Origin: Mongoliitalea daihaiensis
GTDB taxonomy: Bacteria; Bacteroidota; Bacteroidia; Cytophagales; Cyclobacteriaceae
Reading direction: 5' to 3'
Length of the DNA: 64,000 nucleotides
Assembly: GCF_021596945.1 (NCBI RefSeq)
Contig: NZ_CP063779.1
Span: forward strand, 1-64,000
Within the stretch, counting starts at the first letter, position 1. Each line of letters opens with the position of its first letter. The notes under the pieces were generated by a model that was not told the DNA's origin, searched no databases, and saw only the letters and a list, made by a program, of their open reading frames with translations. A program made the position numbers and the translations under genes. Below, in pieces: positions 17,977 through 28,644 of the stretch.

Positions 17977-19716
17977 CTATTTCACACTAACATCATTGGC
18001 GGAGGTCGCATATAAGCCAATCATATTTCCGGTAAATCCTCCTGCTACATTCGTAGATAAAATATCTCCTGACACTATGCCTCCTAGTGTAGAAAAGTCT
18101 GACCCGTTCAATGAATATGCAAATTCAAAATCATCTCCAGTTGCTTTCACTTGCAGGGAAATTGATTTAGATAAGTCTACTTTAACACTTGCCAACACCT
18201 GAGACTTCACACTTCTATTTCTTCCCCTTCCTTCTGCCTCTGTTCGCTCTAAAAGCAATACGTGATCATCACCGACTTTTGTCACACCAAATACATAGTG
18301 AAAAGTCTCACTTTGTACGCAGGCGATACCTGCTAAATCTTTTTCTGAGTTTGGCTTATAATCCAGCTCAGTTGTAAATAAGAAATTCTTGTGTTGCTGC
18401 CTGTAAAAGAGGGTTGAAGTAGGCTTCATTTCTTTCATATTGACTGCAAAAGGCGAGATTTCAGCCCCATTTTTAGACATCTTCAGGAAGTCCTCTCTAG
18501 GTCCACGCAATCCAATCCAGCGGAAATCCAACTTGTCTCCATCAAATCTCTCTGTGTAGGTGAAATTCCCATTCGGGAAGAAACCGTCTTGGCCTGTTTT
18601 ATTTTCAGTCACACCTCCTGGCATTTTTAATTTTGGTTGAATCGGCACCAGTCCATTTTCAAAAACAGGCCATTCGCCAGACCAATCAACTGGAAGAATA
18701 AAGGTTTCTCTCCCTGTATTCACACGATTCTTTTCATTTGGTCGAATACCTAAAAACACACCATAATATTTATCATCAGGACCTTGGACCAAGTCAGCAT
18801 GCCCTGCCCAATCCACTCGATTATTTCTATTTCCAAAATATCGCTGCGTTAAAATAGGATTAGAAGGCGCAGGGGTATATGGCCCCATCGGGTGGTCACT
18901 TTTAAAAATTACCTCGCTGTGATTGCCTCCTGTGCCACCTTCTGCACACATCAAATAATAGGCATCATTCTTTTTGTAAATGTGTGGTGCTTCAATCCAA
19001 ATAGGGTTTTTGGAAGGATCTACTCCCCCATCGACAATAATTTTATCGGTTCCTCCGATCACTTGGTCATTTTCCAAGTCATATTCCCAGATTTTAATTA
19101 CCCGATGTCCATCGTATCGTTCTTTTCCGGGATCTGGAGCATCATTATGTACGACATAGGCTTTTCCGTTGTCATCAAAAAACATCCCAGGATCGATTCC
19201 ATCAAACTTCAGTTTAATTGGATCACTCCAGCCCTGAAATGGGTCTTTGGTTTTGACCACAATATTTCCAAAATCTCCAGCAAACTGTGTGGTGATCATG
19301 TAAAAAGTATCATTGTAAGGATTATACTTAATGTCCGGTGCAAAAATCCCCAAAGCGATAGGCGCATCAGCTACTTTCAATTGAGATTTGCGATCCAATA
19401 CATGACCAATCTGTGTCCAATTGACCAAATCTTTGGAATGAAAAATCGGAACTCCTGGAAACATTACAAACGATGATACGACCATAAAATAATCATCTCC
19501 TTTGCGCGTAATGGCCGGATCAGGATAGCAACCTTGAAGAATTGGGTTGTAGAACTCATCCGGTGCAAGGGGGTTATCCATGTACACTTGATCTTTCCCC
19601 TCATAGGTCGCATACTTGAAAATCGGATTTTTCTGTGCATTTCTTTGAGCGAAACTGTGCCCAAACGAGATCAACATGCACGTAATCAATAACCAACAAA
19701 TTCGATAATTTTTCAT
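17977..19716 (-). CDS. GH43 beta-xylosidase/alpha-L-arabinofuranosidase with C-terminal sandwich domain
   Basis: A 579-residue secreted enzyme (signal peptide ends GHSFAQ). The propeller starts with NPILQGCYPDPAITRKGDDYF (base Asp), has GIDPGMFFDDNG (pKa modulator) and WIEAPHIYKK (acid Glu). The C-terminal 200 residues (from about 370, ERFDGDKLDFRWIGLRGP) are the concanavalin-like GH43_C2 domain typical of xylosidase-type members. It would release xylose from xylo-oligosaccharides or arabinose from arabinoxylo-oligosaccharides. TCAAACCTA (19724-19732) lies 7 bases before the start and abuts the stop of the CE6 gene, 17 bases away. Confidence 0.93.
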   Translation of the reverse strand: MKNYRICWLLITCMLISFGHSFAQRNAQKNPIFKYATYEGKDQVYMDNPLAPDEFYNPILQGCYPDPAITRKGDDYFMVVSSFVMFPGVPIFHSKDLVNWTQIGHVLDRKSQLKVADAPIALGIFAPDIKYNPYNDTFYMITTQFAGDFGNIVVKTKDPFQGWSDPIKLKFDGIDPGMFFDDNGKAYVVHNDAPDPGKERYDGHRVIKIWEYDLENDQVIGGTDKIIVDGGVDPSKNPIWIEAPHIYKKNDAYYLMCAEGGTGGNHSEVIFKSDHPMGPYTPAPSNPILTQRYFGNRNNRVDWAGHADLVQGPDDKYYGVFLGIRPNEKNRVNTGRETFILPVDWSGEWPVFENGLVPIQPKLKMPGGVTENKTGQDGFFPNGNFTYTERFDGDKLDFRWIGLRGPREDFLKMSKNGAEISPFAVNMKEMKPTSTLFYRQQHKNFLFTTELDYKPNSEKDLAGIACVQSETFHYVFGVTKVGDDHVLLLERTEAEGRGRNRSVKSQVLASVKVDLSKSISLQVKATGDDFEFAYSLNGSDFSTLGGIVSGDILSTNVAGGFTGNMIGLYATSANDVSVK

Positions 19717-19733
19717 TCAGTTATAGGTTTGAT

Positions 19734-20639
19734 TTAGTATAATTCATTTAATAATTCCAACATTTGTACTCCATAGCGGCTACCTAATTCCCTGTAGCCC
19801 GCTGTGGAAAAGTGTAAGCCGTCATCTATAGCCTCACAATCCTTGGATGAAATCACATATGCTTTTGGAATGTACCGTGGTAGGGATTGGATAATCGGAT
19901 TCATGGATGCACATTTCCCCCCTTGCTCTTCCCCTACCACTTCTCCTGCCAAAAGAGGAACACTATCTAGGGGAAGATTCAAATCCTGCAAAAGTCTATC
20001 ATAAACTTTTTTCACTTTCATTGGCCACATAGCATCCCCTGTATTGGATTCTCCTTGGTGTAGTAATATACCTTTGATAACTCCTTTTTTCTGCGCCTCT
20101 TTGGCCAAAGAAAGTAGCCTATCATAAGGAGAATCATTGTAGTGACTCGCGGTATTTTTTAACCAATCCGGAGAATTCTGCAAATAAGATTCTCGTTCAT
20201 CCTCATCAAAAAGTTCTATTCGAGTTCCTCCTACAGATACATTGATTACTCCAACTTTAATATGTGAAGGGAGTTTTGCAACGAGTGTTTTTCCAAAATA
20301 ATCTGCCGGACTTATCCCTGTATTACAGCGGGTAATTGGAGCCGATGCTTGATACCATTTACCTTGAACTCTTTCAAGCTCTGGACAATCAACAGCAGCC
20401 ATCATTAAAAAACGCTCTGAAGTCTCTTGATCTTTTGGCTCATACGGAGAAAAACCCTCCATATTGGATTGCCCAAATGCTAAAAAAACATAGAAATTAG
20501 GATCTATATCATCTTGAACACCTGTTCCTAATTCTGTTGTAAAAACCAGAAAAGAAGGTTTGTTATCTGCAATCAAATAGTATCCTGTTACGGTAACTAA
20601 ACCGAAAACAAATGCCCAAACCATTAAACTTTTTCCCAT
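19734..20639 (-). CDS. CE6-type acetylxylan esterase (SGNH/SASA fold)
   Basis: A 301-residue protein with an N-terminal hydrophobic segment (6-24) that is either a signal anchor or an uncleaved signal peptide. Motifs of the CE6/SASA group are clear: catalytic Ser58 in FGQSNMEG, INVSVGGT, LLHQGESNT, and the Asp/His pair in DDGLHFSTAGYRELG (272-276). CE6 enzymes remove acetyl groups from xylose residues and open the chain to xylanases. It starts 6 bases after the GH95 gene, so the two are in the same transcript. Confidence 0.92.
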   Translation of the reverse strand: MGKSLMVWAFVFGLVTVTGYYLIADNKPSFLVFTTELGTGVQDDIDPNFYVFLAFGQSNMEGFSPYEPKDQETSERFLMMAAVDCPELERVQGKWYQASAPITRCNTGISPADYFGKTLVAKLPSHIKVGVINVSVGGTRIELFDEDERESYLQNSPDWLKNTASHYNDSPYDRLLSLAKEAQKKGVIKGILLHQGESNTGDAMWPMKVKKVYDRLLQDLNLPLDSVPLLAGEVVGEEQGGKCASMNPIIQSLPRYIPKAYVISSKDCEAIDDGLHFSTAGYRELGSRYGVQMLELLNELY

Positions 20640-20645
20640 AACAAT

Positions 20646-23111
20646 TTACTTCTGTGTTAATTGAATAATTTCACCTGCTTTAGTTGCTATCTCATATTCG
20701 TAGATTTTTTTCAATTCCGGTAAGCTGGATTTATTCATATGATCTACAAATGGCTTGATTTCAGGAACTGAATAAAAAGGATTTAATTTCTCTCCTGAGT
20801 ATGGCTGTAATCCTTTCCCTTTCAATGGATGATAAGACCTGATAATACAAATCCCCCCCAATTTGGATTGGATACGGATAGCTTTTGCTTGAGAGTTCTC
20901 CCAATCAATCGCTACTTCAAATCCTCCTCTAGCCCTCAATCCTGACACTTTTCCTTGCTTCCATGCATCAGGTAAAGCAGGTAGAATATGAATAGCCCCA
21001 TCGTGACTTTGTAAAAGCATTTCAGCAATTCCTGCTGTACATCCAAAATTCCCATCAATCTGGAAGGGTGGATGAGAATCAAATAAGTTAGGATAGGTAC
21101 CTCCTTTTTGTTTGCCATCAGGAAGGATTGCTGGACTTAATTGATCCTTGAGCAATTTCAATGCATGGTTTCCATCTAAAAATCGAGCCCATAAATTAAC
21201 TTTCCATCCCATAGACCAGCCTGTAGACACATCTCCTCTCGCTTGAAGAGAGACTTTAGCCGCTTCAAATAATTCTGGGGTTCGATAAGGAGAGATCTGA
21301 TTGGAAGGATAGAGTCCATACAAGTGAGAAACATGCCTGTGATCATCTTCGGGATTATCCCAATCAAAGAACCACTCTTGAAGCTGCCCCCACTTCCCTA
21401 TCCTCATTGGAGGAAGGGCTGCCATGCGCTCTTTCATAATTTCAAGCTCTGGATCATTGTCATTGAGGATAGCAGCGGCGGCGATAGTTTTTCGAAATAA
21501 ATCCAACAAAAGCTGATTATCCATGGTATTCCCCATGGCCACAGCTGCTCTGTGATGCTGATAGGGAACATTTTCAGGGGAAACTGAAGGAGAGACTACC
21601 CAATACCCTGTATCGGGATCTTCTATCATAAAGTCAACAAAAAATAAAGCCGCAGACTTCAAGGCTGGATAAACCTGTAATAGGAATGCCTCATTACCAG
21701 AAAACTCAAATTTCTCCCAAAGATGTTGAGCCAACCATGCACCTCCTAAAGGCCACATTCCCGCCTCAGCAAAATCAATTGGGCCAGTAACTCTCCATAA
21801 ATCCGTATTATGGTGGAGCACCCATCCTCTCGCACCATACATATTTTGGGCTGTGGACTGACCTGACTCCGATAACTCCTGCACCATCTGTATGAAAGGC
21901 TCATGGAGTTCAGACAAATTGGTGATTTCAGCTGGCCAATAATTCATTTCCGCATTGATATTGACCGTGTATTTACTATCCCAAGCCGGATACAGTTGGT
22001 AATTCCATATGCCCTGCAAATTGGCTGGCTGCCCTCCTGGTCTGGATGATGCGATCAACAAATACCTGCCAAACTGAAAATACAATGCTGCCAAATGCGG
22101 ATCTTCACCAGAAGCAAAGTTCTCGACACGCTTATCTGTGGGAAGATCAGCCGCAGGAGTTACACCTAAATCCAAACTTACCCTGTTATATAAACTTTGG
22201 TAATCAGTTATATGGTCTTGAAGAAGGATAGTATATTCCAGCGAAGTCGCCTTGGTTAAAACCTCGTTTACTTTAGATGATGGATCTCCACTGATATCTT
22301 GATAATTAATAAAATTAGTCGCAATAGCAATGTAAATCAGCACCTCTTCTGCATCAATCACTTGAATATGATCATCTGCTATATAAAGCTGACCTTTCTT
22401 GGGAAGTATGAATTTAGCACGGCCTTCAAAAACCATCTCCCCTTTAATCCCTTCGTGATCAGAGGACTTGCCGGTAAATATTAATCCATCCCCTGTGGTG
22501 GTCACCATTGAATTTCCAGGTCTGTCAAAGGAGGCTGTAAAATTTAATGCAGGCAACTCTTCTGACTTTAGTCTATACACCAATACCTGATCAGGAAAAG
22601 ATGCAAATGCTTCAGATGAAAACTTCACACCAGATTTTTGAAATTCAGATCGGACGATTCCTGTTTCTAAATCCAACTCTCTGTAATATGCTGAGACCTG
22701 ACTTGTATCCGCATGATTTATTCTAAAATTCCCAATAGTTTGATAGGGCATCCCATGGACTCCACTGAAAAAATTCTCATCCACCAATTGTTGCGCATCC
22801 ACATATGCTCCCTCAAAAATTAAGTCCTGCACTTCCCTCAAGACACCAAGAGCATTTGGATTATCATTGTCATGCGGCTGTCCTGCATAGAAAGTATTTT
22901 CATTCAATTGAATCAATTCGCGCGAAGGGTCTCCAAAAATCATGGCACCCAGACGACCATTTCCAATAGGTAAGGCCTCCACCCATTGATCCGCCGGTTG
23001 ATCATACCATAGTTTCCAGTCTTGCAAAGCATCTTCCTCTTGGACAGCACATGCCATCAAGCTGAAAATCAGTAGACAAAACCAATAATATGTACGTATT
23101 TCAATCCTCAT
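20646..23111 (-). CDS. GH95 alpha-L-fucosidase/alpha-L-galactosidase family enzyme
   Basis: An 821-residue lipoprotein (lipobox SLMAC). It shows the GH95 opening [21 protein letters not shown], the (alpha/alpha)6 core motif [15 protein letters not shown] with the paired Asn residues, SPSVSPEN (candidate acid Glu) and [16 protein letters not shown] (base Asp). The family inverts alpha-1,2-L-fucosides, and some members act on alpha-L-galactose, which is a known terminal decoration of complex cereal xylan. Given the xylan neighbours, the L-galactosidase activity is the better guess, but fucosidase cannot be excluded. It lies between GH43/CBM6 and CE6 genes with gaps of 23 and 6 bases. Confidence 0.93.
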   Translation of the reverse strand: MRIEIRTYYWFCLLIFSLMACAVQEEDALQDWKLWYDQPADQWVEALPIGNGRLGAMIFGDPSRELIQLNENTFYAGQPHDNDNPNALGVLREVQDLIFEGAYVDAQQLVDENFFSGVHGMPYQTIGNFRINHADTSQVSAYYRELDLETGIVRSEFQKSGVKFSSEAFASFPDQVLVYRLKSEELPALNFTASFDRPGNSMVTTTGDGLIFTGKSSDHEGIKGEMVFEGRAKFILPKKGQLYIADDHIQVIDAEEVLIYIAIATNFINYQDISGDPSSKVNEVLTKATSLEYTILLQDHITDYQSLYNRVSLDLGVTPAADLPTDKRVENFASGEDPHLAALYFQFGRYLLIASSRPGGQPANLQGIWNYQLYPAWDSKYTVNINAEMNYWPAEITNLSELHEPFIQMVQELSESGQSTAQNMYGARGWVLHHNTDLWRVTGPIDFAEAGMWPLGGAWLAQHLWEKFEFSGNEAFLLQVYPALKSAALFFVDFMIEDPDTGYWVVSPSVSPENVPYQHHRAAVAMGNTMDNQLLLDLFRKTIAAAAILNDNDPELEIMKERMAALPPMRIGKWGQLQEWFFDWDNPEDDHRHVSHLYGLYPSNQISPYRTPELFEAAKVSLQARGDVSTGWSMGWKVNLWARFLDGNHALKLLKDQLSPAILPDGKQKGGTYPNLFDSHPPFQIDGNFGCTAGIAEMLLQSHDGAIHILPALPDAWKQGKVSGLRARGGFEVAIDWENSQAKAIRIQSKLGGICIIRSYHPLKGKGLQPYSGEKLNPFYSVPEIKPFVDHMNKSSLPELKKIYEYEIATKAGEIIQLTQK

Positions 23112-23134
23112 GAATCAATTAGTCCCGATTTAAA

Positions 23135-24514
23135 TTAAAGAAAGGTGACCCAGTCCAACTCTAAGTTTCCACTGCCTTTATAGACAAATACCAAATCATG
23201 TAGACCAATTACTTTGGCAGATGTAGACTCTTGTATTTCTACCCAACTACCGCTTGGCTTTACTGGGATTTCTGCTATGAGCTTCCCATTCTCTAAGGCT
23301 GACCGAACTTGAAGTGTACCCTCAGCATCAACATTTACTCTTATTTTGACAGCTTCCAATTCCTTTGTTCCGAAATCAACTTTGTTGTAGCGTACCCAAG
23401 AGTTATTTTGAGTAAAAACTGACTTCCATCCATCAAAAGGGCCATCCTCATTCAAGAATTCAATCGTGTAACCTTGCGCACTTTTGGAGCTGTACCGATC
23501 AGGATGTATCCGACGATTAGCATTTGAAACACCTATTCCCCGGTGAGTTGGTGTTACTTTTTTGATCAATCCATCCACTGTGAAATGAAGACTATCTGCT
23601 CGAATGGAGCGGTTTTTATCAAAATCAGGAGAAAAATCATTGTGATGATAAAAGAAATACCACTGACCTTTGAACTGGGCTACTGATTGATGATTGGTCC
23701 AGCAACCGGTAGGTGATTCATCCATGATCACACCCTTGTATTCAAATGGACCTAACGGATGATTCGCAGTTGCATATTCAATCCGCTCGGTTTGATTTTC
23801 TACTCTAGGATAGGTTAGATAATAAATTCCATTTCTTTCAAATAAGAAGGGCCCTTCCTTCAAACCCTTAGACGGAATGTTTTCAATCACCCGAGGTTCC
23901 TCAGCTAATTCCAGCATATTTTCTTTCAGCTTAGCTACAAAAAAATCATGTTGTGACCAATACAGGTACGCTTGCCCATCTTTATCAATAAACACATTAG
24001 GATCTATCCCATATACTTGAGGTATTGGATTAGATTCAGGAATGAAGGGACCTCCAGGATTGTCTCCTATGGCCACCCCAATATTGAAGGCTGAACCATT
24101 GACAGTTGGATCATTTTGTCTCTCTAAGTGTCCTTTGGCTTTGGAAGGAAAATAAAAGTAGTACTTCCCATTTTTTTCTGCCCCGTCAGGTGCCCACATG
24201 CTGTAAGATTCTTGATCTGCCCAAGGGACATTTGATTGATGCAAGGCCATGCCGTGGTCCTCCCAATCAATCAAGTTATCGGAAGAAAACACGTGATAAT
24301 CTTCCATGCAAAACCAATCCGGTCTTCCTTGCGTGTGGTCACATCGAATATCATGGGAAGCATAAATGTAGATTCTATCCCCAAAAACTTTGGCGCTAGG
24401 ATCAGCGGAAAACTGATGCCTTACCAAAGGATTTTGAGCAAAAACAACTGTTTGTATAAACAGTAAAGTCCATAAAAACATTGATTTCCTTAAAAGTAAA
24501 TGTGTATGAATCAT
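23135..24514 (-). CDS. GH43 glycosidase with C-terminal CBM6-like domain
   Basis: A 459-residue secreted GH43 protein; the signal peptide ends at VVFAQ, and the start could be 24514 or the second Met at 24481. Catalytic acids are in FSADPSAKV, GIDPNVFIDKDG and LKEGPFLFER. Residues from about 335 to the end form a CBM6-type domain ending in LELDWVTF. It resembles the GH43/CBM6 at 10377 in architecture, but the propeller is clearly a different subfamily (SHDIRCDHTQGRPDWFCMEDY). Activity on arabinose or xylose side groups of xylan is likely. The leader contains AAACCC and repeated ATAACCTAT-type motifs shared with the preceding gene end. Confidence 0.9.
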   Translation of the reverse strand: MIHTHLLLRKSMFLWTLLFIQTVVFAQNPLVRHQFSADPSAKVFGDRIYIYASHDIRCDHTQGRPDWFCMEDYHVFSSDNLIDWEDHGMALHQSNVPWADQESYSMWAPDGAEKNGKYYFYFPSKAKGHLERQNDPTVNGSAFNIGVAIGDNPGGPFIPESNPIPQVYGIDPNVFIDKDGQAYLYWSQHDFFVAKLKENMLELAEEPRVIENIPSKGLKEGPFLFERNGIYYLTYPRVENQTERIEYATANHPLGPFEYKGVIMDESPTGCWTNHQSVAQFKGQWYFFYHHNDFSPDFDKNRSIRADSLHFTVDGLIKKVTPTHRGIGVSNANRRIHPDRYSSKSAQGYTIEFLNEDGPFDGWKSVFTQNNSWVRYNKVDFGTKELEAVKIRVNVDAEGTLQVRSALENGKLIAEIPVKPSGSWVEIQESTSAKVIGLHDLVFVYKGSGNLELDWVTFL

Positions 24515-24543
24515 CGGTATATCTGGGTTTAATAGGTTATAGG

Positions 24544-26103
24544 TTATTGGGAAATATTGAAATCACTGAAATCAACTTGCCCACCGGGGTCACTTGTAGC
24601 ATAATAGAATAGCGCAAAGCGATATCCCATAAAATGCGGGAGGGTATAACTCATCTTTAGTTGAGGTCCAAGTTGTGTCCAGGTTTTACCATCATCTTCA
24701 CTGTAAAAGAAGCTCGCTAAGTCTTTTCGGTCTTGAAAATCACCATAAGCTTTCAACCTTACACGGTCACTGGTGATTGTTTTCCCCGAATAAATGACAG
24801 GCTGTTCATCTTCAATCAATTCCAATTGTAAGACTTTTTGGCCATCTTTTATTTTTATACCAATCCATCCATAATGCTTTTGTAAGAGTCCAAGGCCTGA
24901 GACATCCCCTTCTTTCAATTGATCTACGTGTAAGGTTACTTCTGCCGCACTCGTAGGGCCAAAGGTTCGCTGGGTAAGTGAATTTCTGGCTGACAACCAT
25001 GATTCATCTATTCGATCTGTCTGAAAGGTTATCAGTCCTTGTTCTCTATCGATTGACCAAAGCTTATCCACAGGAGTATGATTCCATTGCCAAACCAATG
25101 GCAGATCCGGTTCATTTGCAGCACGTTTGAAATTATCAGATGCAACAATGGAAGGAATATCAGTCTTTTGAGCAGGCAATTGAGCTAATTCCATGGGAAC
25201 TTGACCATTAACCCCTAGGATAGGCCAATCCTGTTCCCAAGTAACAGGCACCATATACGGTATCCTCCCCACAGCACCAAAATCCCGAAATAAATAGGCA
25301 TACCAATCACCATCAGGCGTATCTATCAATCCACCTTGGGCAACTCCTTTATCTTCCAAGGCCACTCTCCCCTCATATGGCCCAAATAGATTTTCAGCTT
25401 TGTGTATGAGGACTGTTCGCATCCCTCCACGTGGCCAAGCAATATTGAAGAGATAATAGTTTCCATCAATTTTAAAAATTTGAGAACCCTCGGCATGAAG
25501 CATGATTTCTTTTTCAATAGGTGCATGCGCTTTGGCTACCAAAACTTGCTCTGTTTCCCCCTTGATTCCAGATAAATCTTCATTCAGCTCGACGATTTTT
25601 ATCTCACCACCTCCCCAAATCATATAGACCTTATCATCCTCAAAAAATAAGGAATGGTCATGAAGTGATGGACTAAAAGAAGTTGCTTTCCAATTTCCTG
25701 ATTCTATATCATCCGTGGTGTAGATGTAGGTTTTATTGGTATTTCCAGAAAAAGTACTGACATAGAAAGTACCATTATAATACCGAAGACTACTCGCCCA
25801 AGAGCCTTTCCCGTACATGGATTTCCCATTATCCAAAGCCAAGTCATCACCGCAATCTAATACCTCATACGCATAATTGAGTAATTCCCAATTGACCAAA
25901 TCCATAGATTTCATGATAGGTAATCCAGGACTCATGTGCATGGTTGTACTACTCATATAATAGGCATCCCCAACCCTGATAATTGAAGGATCGGGAACGT
26001 CTGCATGAACGATTGGATTTATAGCTCGTTGAGCGAAAGCCTCAAAACCAATAATTATCATAAGAAAAGTGAATAAATAAGAAACCGTACGCATTTCTAT
26101 CAT
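24544..26103 (-). CDS. GH43 beta-xylosidase-like enzyme with C-terminal sandwich domain
   Basis: A 519-residue secreted GH43 enzyme (signal peptide ends GFEAFAQ; the start may be 26103 or the third-codon-later Met at 26094). The propeller begins NPIVHADVPDPSIIRVGDAYY, has HDHSLFFEDDKVYMIWGGG and MLHAEGSQIFK, which supply the three acids. A GH43_C2-type concanavalin-like domain covers about residue 330 to the end. The sequence resembles GH43 subfamily 12 members acting on arabinoxylan, but the subfamily was not computed. It lies 29 bases after a GH10 gene in the same direction. Confidence 0.92.
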   Translation of the reverse strand: MIEMRTVSYLFTFLMIIIGFEAFAQRAINPIVHADVPDPSIIRVGDAYYMSSTTMHMSPGLPIMKSMDLVNWELLNYAYEVLDCGDDLALDNGKSMYGKGSWASSLRYYNGTFYVSTFSGNTNKTYIYTTDDIESGNWKATSFSPSLHDHSLFFEDDKVYMIWGGGEIKIVELNEDLSGIKGETEQVLVAKAHAPIEKEIMLHAEGSQIFKIDGNYYLFNIAWPRGGMRTVLIHKAENLFGPYEGRVALEDKGVAQGGLIDTPDGDWYAYLFRDFGAVGRIPYMVPVTWEQDWPILGVNGQVPMELAQLPAQKTDIPSIVASDNFKRAANEPDLPLVWQWNHTPVDKLWSIDREQGLITFQTDRIDESWLSARNSLTQRTFGPTSAAEVTLHVDQLKEGDVSGLGLLQKHYGWIGIKIKDGQKVLQLELIEDEQPVIYSGKTITSDRVRLKAYGDFQDRKDLASFFYSEDDGKTWTQLGPQLKMSYTLPHFMGYRFALFYYATSDPGGQVDFSDFNISQ

Positions 26104-26132
26104 TTTTGAGAATTCATTAGATGATAGAATAT

Positions 26133-27278
26133 TTAATGCTGCGCTCGGGCCATAGCTATGATTTCACTTACAATATTTTTGGGAGTATAATCTCTGTTAA
26201 ACAATAATGGGTAATCTGTTCGTCCCCTCACAGGCCATCCATTCTTCCAAGAGTCTCCATCCTGAATACCCCAAAGTGTGACACGGGAAATTTTATCATG
26301 ATGCTTTAAAAACAATCCAAAGAAATCCCGGTAGCGTTGATCAAATTTTTTCTGAATATCATCCGGAAGACCCTCTGTATAAGGGTTTAATCGCTGCTGA
26401 TACTCCACATTAGTAGCGACGTCAGCACCCATATCACGTCTAGGAGAAGGCAATACACTCAAATCCAGTTCGGTAATCATCACCGTTATGCCGAGGTTGG
26501 AAAATGCCACTATACTTTTTTCAAACTCATCAACAGTTGGGTAATCCAAACCAATATGTCCCTGCATTCCAACACCATCGATGCGCACCCCTTGCTCTTG
26601 AAGATTTTTGACCATTCTGACTACTCCTTCTCTTTTTCCAGGATTGGCCATGGAATAATCATTGTAATACAACTCAGCCTCTGGGTCAGCTTCATGGGCA
26701 AACTGAAAAGCCAATTTCACAAAGTCTTCTCCCAGAATCTGATAAAACTTACTATTCCTCCAAGAACCATCGTCTAGGATTGTTTCATTGACCACATCCC
26801 AGCCTTTGATTTTACCCTTATATCTACCTACTACGGTATGAATATGATCTCTCATTCGTTGGGTCAATACCTCTGGGCTCACATCCTTTCCTTCACTATC
26901 AGTGAAAAACCATCTAGGTGCCTGCGAGTGCCAAACCAAGGTATGACCTACCATATGATAATTCCCCTCTTGACCCAACTCAACAAATTTATCCGCCATG
27001 GTGAAATTGAAGTTCCCCTCTGTTGGTTGTATCATGCCACTTTTCATAATATTTTCAGCGACAATAGAGTTAAAGTGTTTATTCAATACATCGAGTCCTC
27101 TAACATCTTTACGATTGATATGATCATTGTTAAGTGCAGCTCCAAACAGAAACTTTCCTTCAAAAGCAGACTGTAGAAAGAGCTCATCATCATTTTTAAT
27201 ATGATTCTGTATTGAAAATGATGCTAGTAATATCACCGATAATACTAGACCAATTTTTCTCAAATGTGTCGTTTTCAT
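26133..27278 (-). CDS. GH10 endo-beta-1,4-xylanase
   Basis: A 381-residue exported GH10 enzyme; the N-terminal hydrophobic segment (9-23) lacks a lipobox. Catalytic features are complete: GHTLVWH (111-117), acid/base Glu165 (VVNET), YNDYS, GMQGH, nucleophile Glu270 (ITELD), and LWGIQDGDSW. Compared with the GH10 at 9195 it has the longer loop after the nucleophile with the GADVATNVEYQ segment, like the GH10 at 4224, so the two probably share a periplasmic oligosaccharide role. It is 37 bases downstream of the GH5 gene. Confidence 0.95.
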   Translation of the reverse strand: MKTTHLRKIGLVLSVILLASFSIQNHIKNDDELFLQSAFEGKFLFGAALNNDHINRKDVRGLDVLNKHFNSIVAENIMKSGMIQPTEGNFNFTMADKFVELGQEGNYHMVGHTLVWHSQAPRWFFTDSEGKDVSPEVLTQRMRDHIHTVVGRYKGKIKGWDVVNETILDDGSWRNSKFYQILGEDFVKLAFQFAHEADPEAELYYNDYSMANPGKREGVVRMVKNLQEQGVRIDGVGMQGHIGLDYPTVDEFEKSIVAFSNLGITVMITELDLSVLPSPRRDMGADVATNVEYQQRLNPYTEGLPDDIQKKFDQRYRDFFGLFLKHHDKISRVTLWGIQDGDSWKNGWPVRGRTDYPLLFNRDYTPKNIVSEIIAMARAQH

Positions 27279-27315
27279 AATCTCTATTTTTTTCTTCTAG
27301 TGGTCAAAAGGTTGA

Positions 27316-28569
27316 TCAGGAACCGCAGCTTATTTTCTCGCTAGCGTATTCTCTAAACCAATTATAAACTGGGTATGCACAGGCTTCAGGGTTTCTATTG
27401 TAGGCAACATCACCTTGCGGATCGCCATTATGAATGAGATTTTCAGGCATCAATAAGTTCCAACTGATATTCCCTAACTCATCAGCCAAAACTTTAAAGT
27501 TGGAACCGAATCCCCAAGTACCGGGAGTACCAGTTACTCCGCCTTTACCCCAAACCAAATATTCTTCCGGACCCCAATCAATCTCTGTGATGGCTATAGG
27601 AGCGATGTCTGCTACTGGTTTGATGTGGGTATTCCAATTTCTTCTAAAGGTGACCGGATCATTGTTATCCTGTCCCCAGTATCCTGGATAGATGTGGACA
27701 GCATATCCATAATTATCATCCTCTATAGGATTATTAGGGAAGCCTCTATAATGTGATTGGTAACCTGAACCAGGAATCCAGAGCACATTTTCAGCCCCAT
27801 TAGCTCTGATCAAATCCACCATAGGTTGGAAAAAGAGCTTCAAAGCATCAAAGTGAGGTTGGGTATCGCTTCCATGTATGCCATTAGTACCTAAAACTTC
27901 TATAGGTTCATTGGCAAGTTCAAACATGACATGCTTGCGGTTTTTCAATTGGGGCAGTTTTGAAATATGATCCCAAATTCTCATCAGGTAATCAAAGTAC
28001 TCATCCCCAACCGCAATTCTTTGGGGACAAACGCCTGGAGGTCTAAAGATTACATACATACCTCTATTTTCGGCATGGTCTACCAAAGGCAGGATCACTT
28101 CCTCCACAGATCTGACAAATCTTTCAAAACTAAATCGAGAGATATCATTCTCTGGTATAGGAGGACCAGGTTCATTACTCCAATAAGGATCCATATGTAA
28201 CCTAATCATATTCAAATACCATTCTCCATTGCCCTCAGACAAGGTATTCATCACGGATCTATTGTAATTGAGACAACCCGCCACATCGTAATCATTCCAT
28301 CTCCAGATACCTACATGCCCTCCATTAAACCACGGACTCGTTGTGATGGCAACTCCATGAAGCAGCACCTCATTCCCACATGGATCTACAAGGTGTCTTC
28401 CTTGAACTTTCAATTCAGGCGTAGAAAGTGGCCAAGTAATAGCCACTTGTTCTTCTTTTGATTCTTCTGGATTTTCAAATTCATTTTCTTGAATATCTTC
28501 TGAATCAATGGAATTACAAGAGAAAAAAAATACCAGGAAGCCTATGAAAATAGGCATCAAACGAGACAT
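27316..28569 (-). CDS. GH5-family lipoprotein endo-glycanase
   Basis: A 417-residue lipoprotein (lipobox VFFFSC, Cys18, followed by an acidic SIDSEDIQENEFENPEESKE linker typical of exported surface lipoproteins). The GH5 core has VLLHGVAI at the start of the barrel, acid/base Glu221 in FELANEP, VHIYPGYW, and nucleophile Glu329 in AITEIDWGPEE. GH5 includes cellulases, mannanases and xylanases; the flanking GH10 genes suggest a xylan-directed enzyme or one acting on an associated glucan. It is the first enzyme after the SusCD/SGBP block, separated by a 124-base gap with a strong hairpin. Confidence 0.88.
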   Translation of the reverse strand: MSRLMPIFIGFLVFFFSCNSIDSEDIQENEFENPEESKEEQVAITWPLSTPELKVQGRHLVDPCGNEVLLHGVAITTSPWFNGGHVGIWRWNDYDVAGCLNYNRSVMNTLSEGNGEWYLNMIRLHMDPYWSNEPGPPIPENDISRFSFERFVRSVEEVILPLVDHAENRGMYVIFRPPGVCPQRIAVGDEYFDYLMRIWDHISKLPQLKNRKHVMFELANEPIEVLGTNGIHGSDTQPHFDALKLFFQPMVDLIRANGAENVLWIPGSGYQSHYRGFPNNPIEDDNYGYAVHIYPGYWGQDNNDPVTFRRNWNTHIKPVADIAPIAITEIDWGPEEYLVWGKGGVTGTPGTWGFGSNFKVLADELGNISWNLLMPENLIHNGDPQGDVAYNRNPEACAYPVYNWFREYASEKISCGS

Positions 28570-28644
28570 GATAGGTAATTTTAGAGTAGGTTAAGAAATA
28601 GGTAGTGAGCGTATGTAATTTCAAAAAACAACTTCAAACTAACG

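Noticed and set aside
18892-19476. 194-codon plus-strand frame
   Set aside because: It is antisense to a GH43 gene with clear catalytic motifs; no family resemblance.
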